From NCBI GenBank assembly GCA_946482165.1, contig CAMLQS010000031.1:1-23711 (forward strand): a stretch of 23,711 bases of DNA, in the 5' to 3' direction. This document shows, piece by piece, positions 8,347 to 16,938 of the stretch. The notes below the pieces were generated by a model, which saw nothing but the letters and a program-made list of their open reading frames with translations, did not search any database and was not told where the DNA came from. Both the position numbers and the translations under genes were made by a program. The DNA comes from an uncultured Verrucomicrobiota bacterium (GTDB lineage: Bacteria; Verrucomicrobiota; Verrucomicrobiae; Opitutales; Opitutaceae). Position 1 is the first letter of the stretch, and the number at the start of each line of letters is the position of its first letter.

Positions 8347-9084
8347 ATGTCGACCCTTCCCCGTCCCCATTTGTTCGGCCTTGTCGCCGGACTTTTTCTC
8401 TCCGTCGCGCTCTGCTTGGCCACGCTGCTGGTCACCCGCGCCTGGATGCGCATCAGCGAATCCCAGGTTATCTCCGTGACCGGATCGGCGCGGAAAGACG
8501 TCCGCTCCGACCTTGTGCTTTGGGAATGCAGCTTCGTCTCCGACGCCGGCTCTTTGCCGGCGGCCCATGCCAAATCCAAGGGCGACCTGGCCATAGTGGA
8601 GGCATTCCTTCGTGCCGCCGGCCAAACCGATTACGCGGTGCAGCCGGTCACCGTCGGCGAGCTCACGCGCCGTGTCCGCAAATCCGACGGCGAAACCACG
8701 GAGCCCGCCGGCTACCGCATCCGTCAATCGCTGAAAGTCCGCTCCACCGACGTCGAGCGCATCCCGGCCTTGGCCAGCGCCTCGGCCTCGCTCCTTGAAC
8801 AAGGCGTGTCGCTCTCTTCCGACGACATGGATTTCATCTACACGAAGGCGGGGGACGCGAAGATAGAGATGATGGCCGCCGCCACCAAGGACGCCCGCGT
8901 CCGCGCCGAACAAATCGCGAGCAATGGCGGTCGCGAGATACGCGTCCTCCGCAGCGCCAGGATGGGCGTCGTCCAGATCAACCCGCTCTACTCCACCGCA
9001 ACGAGCTGGGAGGGCAACAACGACACCGGCTCCCTGGAGAAAACCATCACCTGCACGGTCGGCGCCACCTTCGAGCTCCGGTAA
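8347..9084 (+). CDS. SIMPL-domain (DUF541) membrane-anchored protein
   Basis: A 245-residue protein. The ATG at 8347 gives MSTLPRPHLFGLVAGLFLSV, a single N-terminal transmembrane anchor (about residues 9-30); the frame can be read back to a GTG at 8275, but that extension is proline/arginine-rich and less likely. The rest matches the SIMPL/DUF541 pattern: VISVTGSARKDVRSDLVLWE near the start, a central YRIRQSLKVRSTDVERIPAL strand-helix, and the late AATKDARVRAEQIASNGGRE helix. Members are periplasmic or cell-surface proteins; the biochemical role is poorly known (the mammalian namesake binds a signalling kinase, and bacterial members such as BP26 form channel-like oligomers). The last 38 nt overlap, tail to tail, with the large VWA gene on the other strand. 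Confidence 0.88.
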   Translation: MSTLPRPHLFGLVAGLFLSVALCLATLLVTRAWMRISESQVISVTGSARKDVRSDLVLWECSFVSDAGSLPAAHAKSKGDLAIVEAFLRAAGQTDYAVQPVTVGELTRRVRKSDGETTEPAGYRIRQSLKVRSTDVERIPALASASASLLEQGVSLSSDDMDFIYTKAGDAKIEMMAAATKDARVRAEQIASNGGREIRVLRSARMGVVQINPLYSTATSWEGNNDTGSLEKTITCTVGATFELR

Positions 9085-11671
9085 ACCACGTTGTCCGTCC
9101 ATGCGGCGGGCCCGCGCACCGCCATCGCTCGGTCGAGCCAACCCGCCAAAACCTCCAGCGCCGCGCCCGGCGATAATCCAATCTCGTCACCGCCGCCTCG
9201 AGCACAAGCAGCGCGGCGGCCGCGCATAGCCACCAGGCGCGCAGGCTTCTCGCTTCGATCCGTCGCGGAGCATCCCAGATCGTCGCCAGATCCAGGCGCG
9301 CGCCGCCGCCGCTGCGCGCCGAAAGCCTTCGCAACTCCTCGAGCGCCTCGCGATCATAGCTCCATTCCGGCGAGCCCGAGGCCGCGAGCGGTCCGAAGGG
9401 CATGGCGCTCCCCCCCACCCGCACCACGCCTCGCGCCGCTTCGCCCGGCTCCAGCCGCACCGTGGCGGCGAAACGTCCCGGTTCGATCTTCTCCCACACC
9501 AGCGCCCTGGCCGAACCCGCCTTGGACGCCAGCGCCGCCGTCGGCGGAGTCTGCGCAATCCGCCCCGCCCAGGACTCGTCATGCAGAAGCTCGACGCTTA
9601 GCGTCTCGCCGCGAACTTCCGAGCGCACGGCCATACCCGCCGGCGCGTCTTCGCCCGCCAGCCAACGCCCGAGCGTTTGCGAGAAATCGCCATAGTCGGG
9701 CCACATCCGCGCCTTTTGCGAATAGGCTCCGCCCAGCGGAAAAGAGACCGCCGCCACCCGGCCCGCGCCACGCGCCCAAGCCGCCACCAATGGCGCCTGA
9801 TACTCGTCCGTCGTCACCAGAGAGGCCGTGGCCCCCTCGCGCAAGTAGCTCAGATTGTATCCATCCACCGATGACAACCATTTCGGCGCCCGGGCGGCGA
9901 TCTCCGTCCAGCCCGGCGTGCCCGCCGCGCCCGTCGCGTCTTTCACGAAGGCCGAGCGCGCGACCGACACCGTTTCCTGCGCGAAAATCGCCGGCAGCTC
10001 TCCCGCGTCCTGGGTGAAAAAAATTCTCCCGCCTCCCTTTTCCGCCACGTCCTTGAGCAAGGCGGCGTCGACATCCTTCTCGGTTCCGAGGCCGATGACG
10101 CTCACCGTCACGCCCGCCGCCCGCATCTCCGCGAGCAGCTTCACGTAGTCGCCCGGCTCCTCCGAATCCGCCGCGTCGGAAAACAGCACCATATGCCGCT
10201 GGCCGGTTTGCGCCCCGCTCAGCTGTTCCCATCCCGCCTTGAGCCCCTCGTAAACAAAGATGCCGCCCCCGCTGCTCACGATTCGCCGCACGGACTCGAG
10301 CATGCGCTGCCGGTTGGGTCCCACCTGCGCCAAAGCCACGATCTCGTGCGGCGCAGAGTCCACCGCATGCACCGACACGGCGTCGAAGTTGCCCAGAAGC
10401 TCGATGGCTCGCGCCGTGCCCGTGTTGGCGAGATCCATCTTCGTCTGCCCGCCGCCCGCGCTCGCCGCCATGCTGCCCGACCGGTCGAGAATCACGGCCA
10501 TCGCCGTCGCCAGCTTGCGGTGTTCCTTCCGCAACTCCATCGAGACCGGCAAAAGCGGGTCGACCGCGGAGGAAAAATACCCTCCGGCCCCGAAGCTGTT
10601 TTCGCCGCCCACCATCAGCAGTCCGCCCCCCTGCTCGCGCACAAAGAAATCGAGGGCCGACAAAAACTCCGAGGCCACCCGGTGCGCCGGCACGTTGTTC
10701 AGCACCACCAGCCTCGCGCCGGCGAGCGCAGCCGCCGTGAGCGCGCCCGGGTTTGCCACCTGTTCCACCCGCAGCCCTTGGGCCGCGAGCAACTTGGCCA
10801 ATGGATCGTCGGGATAATTGCTCACCAGCAGCACGCGCCCTCCGCCCGCCACTTCCACCCAGGCCCCGGCGCGGTTGTTCTCCGGATGAACGTCCTGCGG
10901 CGGTGAGATCCTCACTTCGTAGCGCACCGCTCCCGAACCTCCGAGTCGATCCGTCAAGCGCACGCGCGCCACGCCGTCGCCCAGCCGGGCCACGCCGCTC
11001 GCGGCCGGTTTTTCGCCTCCGCGCCACACCTCCCAGGGGACCTCGCCGTCGCCGCGACCGAGCAGCGTAAACTCAACCAGAAAGGGCTCGCCCGGCAGCA
11101 CGCGCGCGGGCGTTTCCACCACATGGACGCGCACATCGTCGCCCAGTCCTTCGCCAAGCAGGCGGTAGTCCAGGGGCACGCCCCGGCGCAGCACTTTTTC
11201 CGCGACCTCGCCCAAGGGCTCGGTCGAAAATCCGTCGCTCAGAACCAACAGCCGGGCGGGCCTTCCATCGCGCATCTGACCAAGGGCGAAATCGAGCGCA
11301 TTCGCCGTGTTGGTGCGCGCGCTGCCGCCCCGAAGCACCGGGTCGCCCTGATCGCGACGCTGCGCATCCACCGCGTAATCGACAAAAAACACCCGGTCGT
11401 CCCGACCTCGGGATTTTTCCAGAATCGACGCCAGTTCCGGTGATTGCGCCGTCGCCGCGGCCGCCGCCGAGTCGGAGCGATCCTCCAAAACCCACAGATC
11501 CAAGCCGCCTCCGCCGATGCGGAGCTGCGGGTCGCAAAGTGCGAGCAGGATCAAAGCCAGTGTTCCGGCGCGAAGGGGCTCGCCAAGTCGCAGCGACTTC
11601 ACCCGCCAACCCAGCGCGAACAATGCGGGAAGCAGAAACAGCCATTCCGGCGCGGCTAATCCAAAGTTCAT
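9047..11671 (-). CDS. Large membrane protein with two VWA domains flanking a GATase1-like domain
   Basis: An 874-residue protein, last of the minus-strand block. The ATG at 11671 overlaps the upstream TGA (ATGA) and gives MNFGLAAPEWLFLLPALFAL. Domains: two transmembrane helices (about 7-22, 33-48); a first VWA-like domain with D64xS66xS68 (VLEDRSDS) and LSDGFST (D146); a beta-rich segment (180-275); a GATase1-like fold (279-375, VLLVSNYPDD ... GGGLLMVGGENSFGAGGYF); a second VWA with a complete MIDAS, VILDRSGSM (D396, S398, S400) and FSDAADSEE (D499); a further beta-rich domain; and a C-terminal transmembrane helix (812-827). Proteins of this build often travel with MoxR ATPases. It may display metal-dependent binding domains outside the membrane, with remodelling by MoxR inside; that is inference. 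The basic, Trp/Arg-rich tail (832-874) overlaps the SIMPL gene. Confidence 0.9.
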   Translation of the reverse strand: MNFGLAAPEWLFLLPALFALGWRVKSLRLGEPLRAGTLALILLALCDPQLRIGGGGLDLWVLEDRSDSAAAAATAQSPELASILEKSRGRDDRVFFVDYAVDAQRRDQGDPVLRGGSARTNTANALDFALGQMRDGRPARLLVLSDGFSTEPLGEVAEKVLRRGVPLDYRLLGEGLGDDVRVHVVETPARVLPGEPFLVEFTLLGRGDGEVPWEVWRGGEKPAASGVARLGDGVARVRLTDRLGGSGAVRYEVRISPPQDVHPENNRAGAWVEVAGGGRVLLVSNYPDDPLAKLLAAQGLRVEQVANPGALTAAALAGARLVVLNNVPAHRVASEFLSALDFFVREQGGGLLMVGGENSFGAGGYFSSAVDPLLPVSMELRKEHRKLATAMAVILDRSGSMAASAGGGQTKMDLANTGTARAIELLGNFDAVSVHAVDSAPHEIVALAQVGPNRQRMLESVRRIVSSGGGIFVYEGLKAGWEQLSGAQTGQRHMVLFSDAADSEEPGDYVKLLAEMRAAGVTVSVIGLGTEKDVDAALLKDVAEKGGGRIFFTQDAGELPAIFAQETVSVARSAFVKDATGAAGTPGWTEIAARAPKWLSSVDGYNLSYLREGATASLVTTDEYQAPLVAAWARGAGRVAAVSFPLGGAYSQKARMWPDYGDFSQTLGRWLAGEDAPAGMAVRSEVRGETLSVELLHDESWAGRIAQTPPTAALASKAGSARALVWEKIEPGRFAATVRLEPGEAARGVVRVGGSAMPFGPLAASGSPEWSYDREALEELRRLSARSGGGARLDLATIWDAPRRIEARSLRAWWLCAAAALLVLEAAVTRLDYRRARRWRFWRVGSTERWRCAGPPHGRTTWFTGARRWRRPCR

Positions 11672-13512
11672 GAGATCGCCCCCGCTTTGCGCGACGCCGA
11701 GATCCTCCGGGCGTCCCCGGCCGCGTCCGCGATCCGCGCACGCCCGGGCCACCAGCTCCCGAGCAGCGCCGCGCAGGCGATGGCCAGCCAACCATTCGCC
11801 AGCGGATCGCCCTGCGTGTTGCGTGCGAGCGCCATCTCGGTCTCCGCGACGGGCGGTTCGCGACGGAATGTCGACGCCGCGCGAAAATCACCCTGCCGCG
11901 GATCGGCAAACTGCGCCGCTCCGCGCACCAGCGTCTCATCCCCTCGCTTCACCACGAAAAAGCCCGCCTCCTCCGGCGCGCGAAGCACGGCCAGTTCTTC
12001 GTGTGCCACCACCCGGCCCTCGCCTCCCGTGCGCTCCATTCCCCACTCGGCGGCGGCGTTCATGGACAGGTCCGCCTCCGCGAGAATCACCGCCGAACCC
12101 GCGTCGAAGTTGGCGGCATAAGCGCCAGGCTGCGCATCCCGCACCGACTCCACGTATCGACGCAACAGCAGCACGGTCGCAGGCAAACGAGGCGCGTTTC
12201 CGTTTTCCCAGTCGATATTCAACACCAGATGCCGCCGCCCTTCGGCGCCTGCGCGCAACCAGGCGAGCGGCTTCTCCGCCTGCCACAAGAGCGCTTCCCC
12301 ATCCGGTTCCATGGCCAAGCCCGCCGGCCCCGGCCCCAGCAACCCCTGCCAATTCAAACCCGCGACCAGCGGATGACGTTCGGCCACCACCGGGGCGCGG
12401 CTCAATGTTTTCGCTTCCTCGTCCCGCGCGGCGGGCAACATGATCGCCCCGCCCGCCGGAACCACCGCGGCGTCGTTTGCTCGCAACACGCGCAGGTCGG
12501 CCGTCTCCGAAGCGGCCTCGGTCACGCCTTCGAGCTGCGTAAGAAGTCGCTTGAAGAACAAACCCGTCTCGCCGCCGACGCCAATGAACACGCGAAGCCG
12601 CTTGGAGTCCGGACGCACCAAAGGCAGGCGATCATCCGCGCCGAAGCCGTCCTCTTCCATGCGCAGGGTTGCGCGCTCCGCGCCTTCCGGCCAGGCGCCG
12701 CCCAGTTCGAGAACGCCGTCCGCCGGAAGTTCCAGGCTCCGCCGCTCGCTCGCGCCGGTCTCGCTCTCGATCCACCAGCTTCGACGTTGCGTCTCGCCCG
12801 AGGCGTTTTTCACCACCGCCCGCCACATCCAGGTTCCGCCTGGGCCTCGCGACACCGCGCCACCCGCGAAGCCCGCGTTTGCCAAGGGCCGGCCGACACC
12901 GACCGCGGCTTGGTCGGGAGGCGCCTTTTCCTCCCTGTCGGTCACGAACCAGCAAACGCCTGCGTTCGTCGATGTCGCCAGCGCGCGGCCGTTGCGCAAC
13001 GCCGTCGCATAGTCATGGGTTCCCAGGCCCGGTCGCCACGCCATCACGGCGGCTTTCGCCCGAGAGAGTTCCCCGCCGCGGTAGCGCAGCGGCGCGCGCG
13101 GACTGCTTCCCATCACGATCCACTCGGTTTTAGCCGCGCCGTTCGCCGCCTCGGCCATCAAACGCAGCGCCGCCTCGCGCGCCTCGGCTTCCGCCGCCTG
13201 CATCGCCAGCGCGTCGTCGAGCACGATCACCACCGTCTGCGCCGAATCGGGGCGCGGCCAGCGAGGCTCGAGCAACACCCACGCGACGAGAAGAATCGCC
13301 AGGACTTGCAGCCAGAAGCTCCGCGAGGCGCGAAACCGCTCCCAAGTCCTGCCGCCCTGGCTTTCCGGCGAAAGCGATTCGATCAGGAACCGCGTGCTCA
13401 ACGCGACGCGGCGGGAGCGTTGCTGGAAAAAATGCACCGCCACCAACGCCGGCAACGCGAGCAGCGCCCAGAACGCGGCGGGATTGCCCAGACTCAATGC
13501 GCCGAGATTCAA
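11668..13512 (-). CDS. BatA-like membrane protein with degenerate VWA domain
   Basis: A 614-residue protein. I place the start at a TTG (13512-13510), which overlaps the upstream TGA as TTGA and is preceded by GGAGGT (13524-13519) at 6-nt spacing, the best ribosome-binding site in the block. The product begins with the aerotolerance-regulator (BatA) N-terminal domain: PAAFWALLALPALVAVHFFQ, a basic loop, then a second transmembrane helix (about 67-83). A VWA fold follows, but the MIDAS is altered: VIVLDDALAM (residues 95-104) has Ala where Ser is expected twice, so metal binding is unlikely. Later parts contain a GATase-like stretch (RLRVFIGVGG ... GAIMLPA) and one C-terminal transmembrane helix (about 573-588). 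Such proteins are typically partners of VWA proteins downstream, here joined by an ATGA overlap. Confidence 0.88.
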   Translation of the reverse strand: MNLGALSLGNPAAFWALLALPALVAVHFFQQRSRRVALSTRFLIESLSPESQGGRTWERFRASRSFWLQVLAILLVAWVLLEPRWPRPDSAQTVVIVLDDALAMQAAEAEAREAALRLMAEAANGAAKTEWIVMGSSPRAPLRYRGGELSRAKAAVMAWRPGLGTHDYATALRNGRALATSTNAGVCWFVTDREEKAPPDQAAVGVGRPLANAGFAGGAVSRGPGGTWMWRAVVKNASGETQRRSWWIESETGASERRSLELPADGVLELGGAWPEGAERATLRMEEDGFGADDRLPLVRPDSKRLRVFIGVGGETGLFFKRLLTQLEGVTEAASETADLRVLRANDAAVVPAGGAIMLPAARDEEAKTLSRAPVVAERHPLVAGLNWQGLLGPGPAGLAMEPDGEALLWQAEKPLAWLRAGAEGRRHLVLNIDWENGNAPRLPATVLLLRRYVESVRDAQPGAYAANFDAGSAVILAEADLSMNAAAEWGMERTGGEGRVVAHEELAVLRAPEEAGFFVVKRGDETLVRGAAQFADPRQGDFRAASTFRREPPVAETEMALARNTQGDPLANGWLAIACAALLGSWWPGRARIADAAGDARRISASRKAGAIS

Positions 13513-14420
13513 GCCAGCACCTCCACCACGCCTTGCGCGCGGGCCTCGCCCGCCATCGCGGCGACCAAGCCTCCCGCACAATCGATCCGGGCGAAACCCG
13601 CCGCCGCGCGTCGCGCCGCGTCGCGCCATAACCCGAAGTGCCGAGCATAGGCCGCGCGGTAACGCTCCGCGAGCGCGTCGTCGATACGCTGGCGCCGGGG
13701 CGTTCCTCCTTCGTGATCCGCCAGCTCCACGTTGCCCCGCTCCGTCAGCTCCGCTTCGGCGGCGAGCACGGGGGAAAACACGAGCGCGCAGCCCCCGCCG
13801 GCCGCCATGGCGTTGAGCACTGCGGACGGCTCGCCGGGAAACAGCAGGTCGCTGATCCAGATCTTCATCGCCCCCGCGCGCCAAGGCGGCGGCGCCGCCG
13901 CTCCCGCCTGCCCGGTCGCGTTCGCTCCCGGCACCTCCGATTCCCCTCCGGTCGCCATCCAAAACCCCTGGGCGCGCACGCGCTCCGTCGCCACGACGCG
14001 GATACGTTTCCCGAGAGCCGCATACATGCGCGCCGGCGCTCCCGCGCGGGCTGCGCTTTCCAGGCAAAACGAGACCAGCGCCTCCGTGCGGTTCGCTCGC
14101 GCGGGCTCGTGGCGCATGGAACCCGACGCATCGACGACCAGATCCACCATCGGCGACACTTCCGCGCGGTAGAGTTTCATGGTCAGCTGCCCCGTGCGCG
14201 CGTAGGCGGCCCAATGCAGGTGCCGCGGATCGTCGCCGGGAACGTAGGCGCGATGATCCTGAAAATCGATCGAGCTGCCCGCGCCCGAGCCTTGCCAGCC
14301 GCCGGCCGCGCCCCGCCAGGCTTGGCGCGTGAAAGGCAGCCGGAAACGCCGCGCCGCCTCCAAACCCTCGCTCCTCGCCGCCGCTCCGGCGCCGCCGTTT
14401 TGATCGCGCTCCCCGTTCAT
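13509..14420 (-). CDS. DUF58 domain protein (VWA-like)
   Basis: A 303-residue soluble protein. The ATG at 14420 overlaps the permease TGA (ATGA); the frame extends further upstream only inside the permease gene. The DUF58 signature is clear: DHRAYVPGDDPRHLHWAAYA (residues 55-74), then ARTGQLTMKLYRAE and the VWA-type metal site VVDASGSM (D97, S99, S101), followed later by WISDLLFPGE with D191. No transmembrane helix, so it is cytosolic or membrane-associated through partners. DUF58 genes are almost always next to moxR; here they are separated by three genes (a membrane protein and both ABC components), which is unusual. DUF58 proteins are thought to be MoxR clients or adaptors; the substrate is unknown. 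The region 160-180 (EVPGANATGQAGAAAPPP) looks like a flexible loop. Confidence 0.92.
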   Translation of the reverse strand: MNGERDQNGGAGAAARSEGLEAARRFRLPFTRQAWRGAAGGWQGSGAGSSIDFQDHRAYVPGDDPRHLHWAAYARTGQLTMKLYRAEVSPMVDLVVDASGSMRHEPARANRTEALVSFCLESAARAGAPARMYAALGKRIRVVATERVRAQGFWMATGGESEVPGANATGQAGAAAPPPWRAGAMKIWISDLLFPGEPSAVLNAMAAGGGCALVFSPVLAAEAELTERGNVELADHEGGTPRRQRIDDALAERYRAAYARHFGLWRDAARRAAAGFARIDCAGGLVAAMAGEARAQGVVEVLA

Positions 14421-15922
14421 TTCCGGTCGGCCGTATTCGCGTGAAGCGAACGGAAATGCCGCACCGCCGCCCAATAGCGGCGCGCCGTGAAGATCATCAA
14501 GGCGAGCGTGGCCGCGACGCCCAGCGCTTGGCCGAATTCGACTCCGACAAGCTCGCTCGGTCGCTCCAGCTCGTTCATCGCGTGCCAAAAGCTAGTGGTC
14601 GGCACCGCATGCGAAATCCAGTCCAGCAGCAGCATCACCGCGGGAGCCTTTTGGCTCAGCGAATCGCTGCCCGCCATCATGGCGAAGATGCCGAGCAGAA
14701 TATGGACGATAAAATACAGCACGCCGGCCGCGCGGCCCACCGAAGGCACCAGCGACACGAGCACCGCCGGGAACACGAGTCCGGTCCACGCGAGCACCCC
14801 CAACCATAGCGCCCCGGCGGTTTTCAAATCCGCCGCCTGCCGCCAATCGACGATCCCCCAGACCAAACCGGTCGCGCCCATAAGGAGCGCGAGCCAGAGC
14901 GCAGCGCTTGGCCAACCGGGCAGAAGCGCGGCCCCAAACACCCGCCACACGCCGCTTCGCCCCAGACGTCCGCGAAGGTGAATCGCCAGCACCTCGCGCG
15001 CGCTGGCGAGCTCGATCGCGGCGACGACACCGCAGACCACCAACCAGGAGAGTATTGTTTCGCCCATGAAAGATCCGCCGCCCACCCAGGCGAGAACCGG
15101 AAAGGGAGCGGCCAGCGCCAACGGCATAAGGCGCGGCCCGATCGCATGATTCTCGGCGAGAGGAGCGAACCAGCGAACCGCCATCATGAGGAAATACGCG
15201 ATCACGGACGCCGTCGTCCAAGCCATCCAGGCGACTCCGAGCCAGACAGGCATGGTTCCCGAGCTGTGCACGACACTCACGCCCATGAACATGCGGCGGC
15301 CGAGCAGACCGCCGAAGATCGAGAACGACGCCAAAATTATGCCGATCACGAGCAACATTCGAACCACCCGGTTCATGCCCGAGGCCCACAACCCGGCCGC
15401 GGTGAATATCCCGCTGGCCGCCAGCATGTAGACGATGATCGCGAGATCCTGCAGGATATCCACCGCGCCAAAGAAGTAGCGCACCACCGCATAGGGAAGC
15501 AGCGCGACCGCGAGCAGCAGCGATTGCGCCATCAGCGACACCCATTTGCCCCAGACGATGCGCCACGAATCCAGGCGAGTGAGCAGCAGCAGATCCATCG
15601 TCCGGCCATCCAGTTCCCCGCTCAACGCGCTCAGCGCGCGCAAGGGGGCGAGCAAAAGCAGCGTCGCGAACATCGTGCTCCAGAAAAAGCCGTCGATCAT
15701 GCCCCGCGACGAGGATCCGCTCCCCGTATCCGTGGCGAAGCCGGTCGCGAACATGATCATGAGCACGGCCTGCGCCGCGATCAGCCCGCCGACGAAACCG
15801 CGCTGCCGCAGGCCTTGGCGAAGCTCTTTCACCAACATCGGCGGCATCCAGCCGGGGAAATCCAGGCGGGGTGGCGTATCCGGCAAGCGGACGCCGGGCG
15901 CGGTGGCGATATCGGTGCTCAT
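14417..15922 (-). CDS. ABC-2-type transporter permease
   Basis: A 501-residue integral membrane protein with a cytoplasmic N-terminus containing MPPMLVKELRQGLRQRGFVG, the typical entry of ABC-2/GldF-like permeases (KEL-R motif). Roughly ten to twelve hydrophobic segments follow, including GLIAAQAVLMIMFATGFAT, FFWSTMFATLLLLAPLRALS, WGKWVSLMAQSLLLAVALLP and ILLGIFAMMAG. GELDGRTMDLLLLTRLDSWR matches the conserved cytoplasmic E(R/L)xxxTxxLLLxxPLS-type coupling loop that contacts the ATPase. The ATG at 15922 overlaps the ATPase stop (ATGA), and AAGGAGG (15936-15930) lies 7 nt upstream, a strong ribosome-binding site. Paired with the ATPase at 15919-16938, it should form an exporter or a mechanical ABC complex; the substrate is unknown. 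Confidence 0.92.
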   Translation of the reverse strand: MSTDIATAPGVRLPDTPPRLDFPGWMPPMLVKELRQGLRQRGFVGGLIAAQAVLMIMFATGFATDTGSGSSSRGMIDGFFWSTMFATLLLLAPLRALSALSGELDGRTMDLLLLTRLDSWRIVWGKWVSLMAQSLLLAVALLPYAVVRYFFGAVDILQDLAIIVYMLAASGIFTAAGLWASGMNRVVRMLLVIGIILASFSIFGGLLGRRMFMGVSVVHSSGTMPVWLGVAWMAWTTASVIAYFLMMAVRWFAPLAENHAIGPRLMPLALAAPFPVLAWVGGGSFMGETILSWLVVCGVVAAIELASAREVLAIHLRGRLGRSGVWRVFGAALLPGWPSAALWLALLMGATGLVWGIVDWRQAADLKTAGALWLGVLAWTGLVFPAVLVSLVPSVGRAAGVLYFIVHILLGIFAMMAGSDSLSQKAPAVMLLLDWISHAVPTTSFWHAMNELERPSELVGVEFGQALGVAATLALMIFTARRYWAAVRHFRSLHANTADRK

Positions 15923-16938
15923 GCGCGGTCCTCCTTCCCGCCCGTGATCGCGCCCGGCAAGGGCGGCGGCTGCCGCGATGACAAACGTCGCATGGGCGAG
16001 ATCGCGCCGCCGCGAAGGATGTCGACGAAAGCGTCTTCCAGGCGTCGCTCCTGACGTTGAAAGCTCAACACCGGGAGATCATTGGCCAGCCGCCGCAATT
16101 CCATCGAGACGGATTCCGGATCCCCCCGGTGAAATTCCGCGCGCGCGCCGTCCCGTCGCTGCTCGACCAATCGCCAGCCGGGCCGGTTGCCCACCCACTC
16201 CACCAGCGCCGCCGCGGAACCGTGCACCGCGATGTCGAAGACCGCCCCCGCCTCCGCGTCGTGGCGCAAAAGGTCCTCCTTGTCGCCGTGGTGCACCACG
16301 CGTCCTTGGTCCATGAATACGAGCGTGTCGCACATCTCGCCGAGCTCGGTCAGAATATGCGAACTGATGAGAAGGGTCTTTCCCCGTTCGCGCAGGATGC
16401 GCACGAGGTTCTTGAACTCCAGCCGAGCCCTGGGATCGAGCCCCGCCGCGGGTTCGTCGAGGAGCAGGAATTCGGGATCGTTGAGCAGCGTGCGCCCCAG
16501 GCAAAGCCGCTGTGTCTCGCCCTTCGACAACTTGTCCATCGGGCGCGTCGCCAAACCGGCGAGGTCCGTGAAATCCATCACCTCGAGCACGCGTTGCACG
16601 AGTTCGCGGCCGCGAAACCCGTGGGCGCGCGCAAAGAAGTCCAGATAGTCGCCCACCGTCATGTCGCGGTAGGCCTGGAAATGGTCGGGCATCCAGCCGA
16701 TGCGGCGCCGCACGAGGTTCGGCTCCTGCACGATATCGATGCCGCCGACGCGCACCGTGCCGGTGTCCGGCAGGTCCAGCGAGGCGAGGATGCGCATCGC
16801 GGTCGTCTTGCCCGCGCCATTCGCGCCGATCAGTCCGACCACCTGGCCCCGCTCGAGCGTGAAGGACACGCCCTTGAGCGCCTGCACGTAACCGAAGCGC
16901 CGCGTGATGTTGGTGACTTCAACGAGAGGTGTGCTCAT
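15919..16938 (-). CDS. ABC transporter ATP-binding protein (ABC-2/NatA-like)
   Basis: A 339-residue ABC ATPase. Motifs: Walker A GANGAGKTT (residues 38-46), ABC signature LSKGETQR (137-144), Walker B LLLDEP (158-163), D-loop GLDPRAR, and switch His H194 in ISSH. At the Q-loop position the sequence is GWMPDHF, with Asp85 where Gln is usual; this variant is known to me from NatA/GldA-like ATPases. Residues about 220-339 form the extra C-terminal regulatory region found in ABC-2 systems, including VSMELRRLANDLPVLSFQRQ and the LEDAFVDILRG stretch common at the end of this group. Its ATG overlaps the upstream TGA and its TGA overlaps the permease ATG, so the three proteins are probably made together. 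Confidence 0.95.
   Translation of the reverse strand: MSTPLVEVTNITRRFGYVQALKGVSFTLERGQVVGLIGANGAGKTTAMRILASLDLPDTGTVRVGGIDIVQEPNLVRRRIGWMPDHFQAYRDMTVGDYLDFFARAHGFRGRELVQRVLEVMDFTDLAGLATRPMDKLSKGETQRLCLGRTLLNDPEFLLLDEPAAGLDPRARLEFKNLVRILRERGKTLLISSHILTELGEMCDTLVFMDQGRVVHHGDKEDLLRHDAEAGAVFDIAVHGSAAALVEWVGNRPGWRLVEQRRDGARAEFHRGDPESVSMELRRLANDLPVLSFQRQERRLEDAFVDILRGGAISPMRRLSSRQPPPLPGAITGGKEDRA

Noticed and set aside
9106..9115. GCGGGCCCGC palindrome
   Set aside because: A 10-bp GC palindrome inside the VWA coding region is expected by chance at this composition.
9579..11027. 482-codon second frame on the minus strand inside the VWA gene
   Set aside because: The overlapping frame encodes the VWA and GATase motifs; this one is Gly/Arg-rich and has no domain.
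12001..13650. 549-codon plus-strand open frame
   Set aside because: Antisense to the BatA-like and DUF58 genes; Arg/Pro/His-rich product with no recognisable domain.
14978..16054. 358-codon plus-strand open frame
   Set aside because: Antisense to the ABC permease; product dominated by Arg, His and Gln with no domain.
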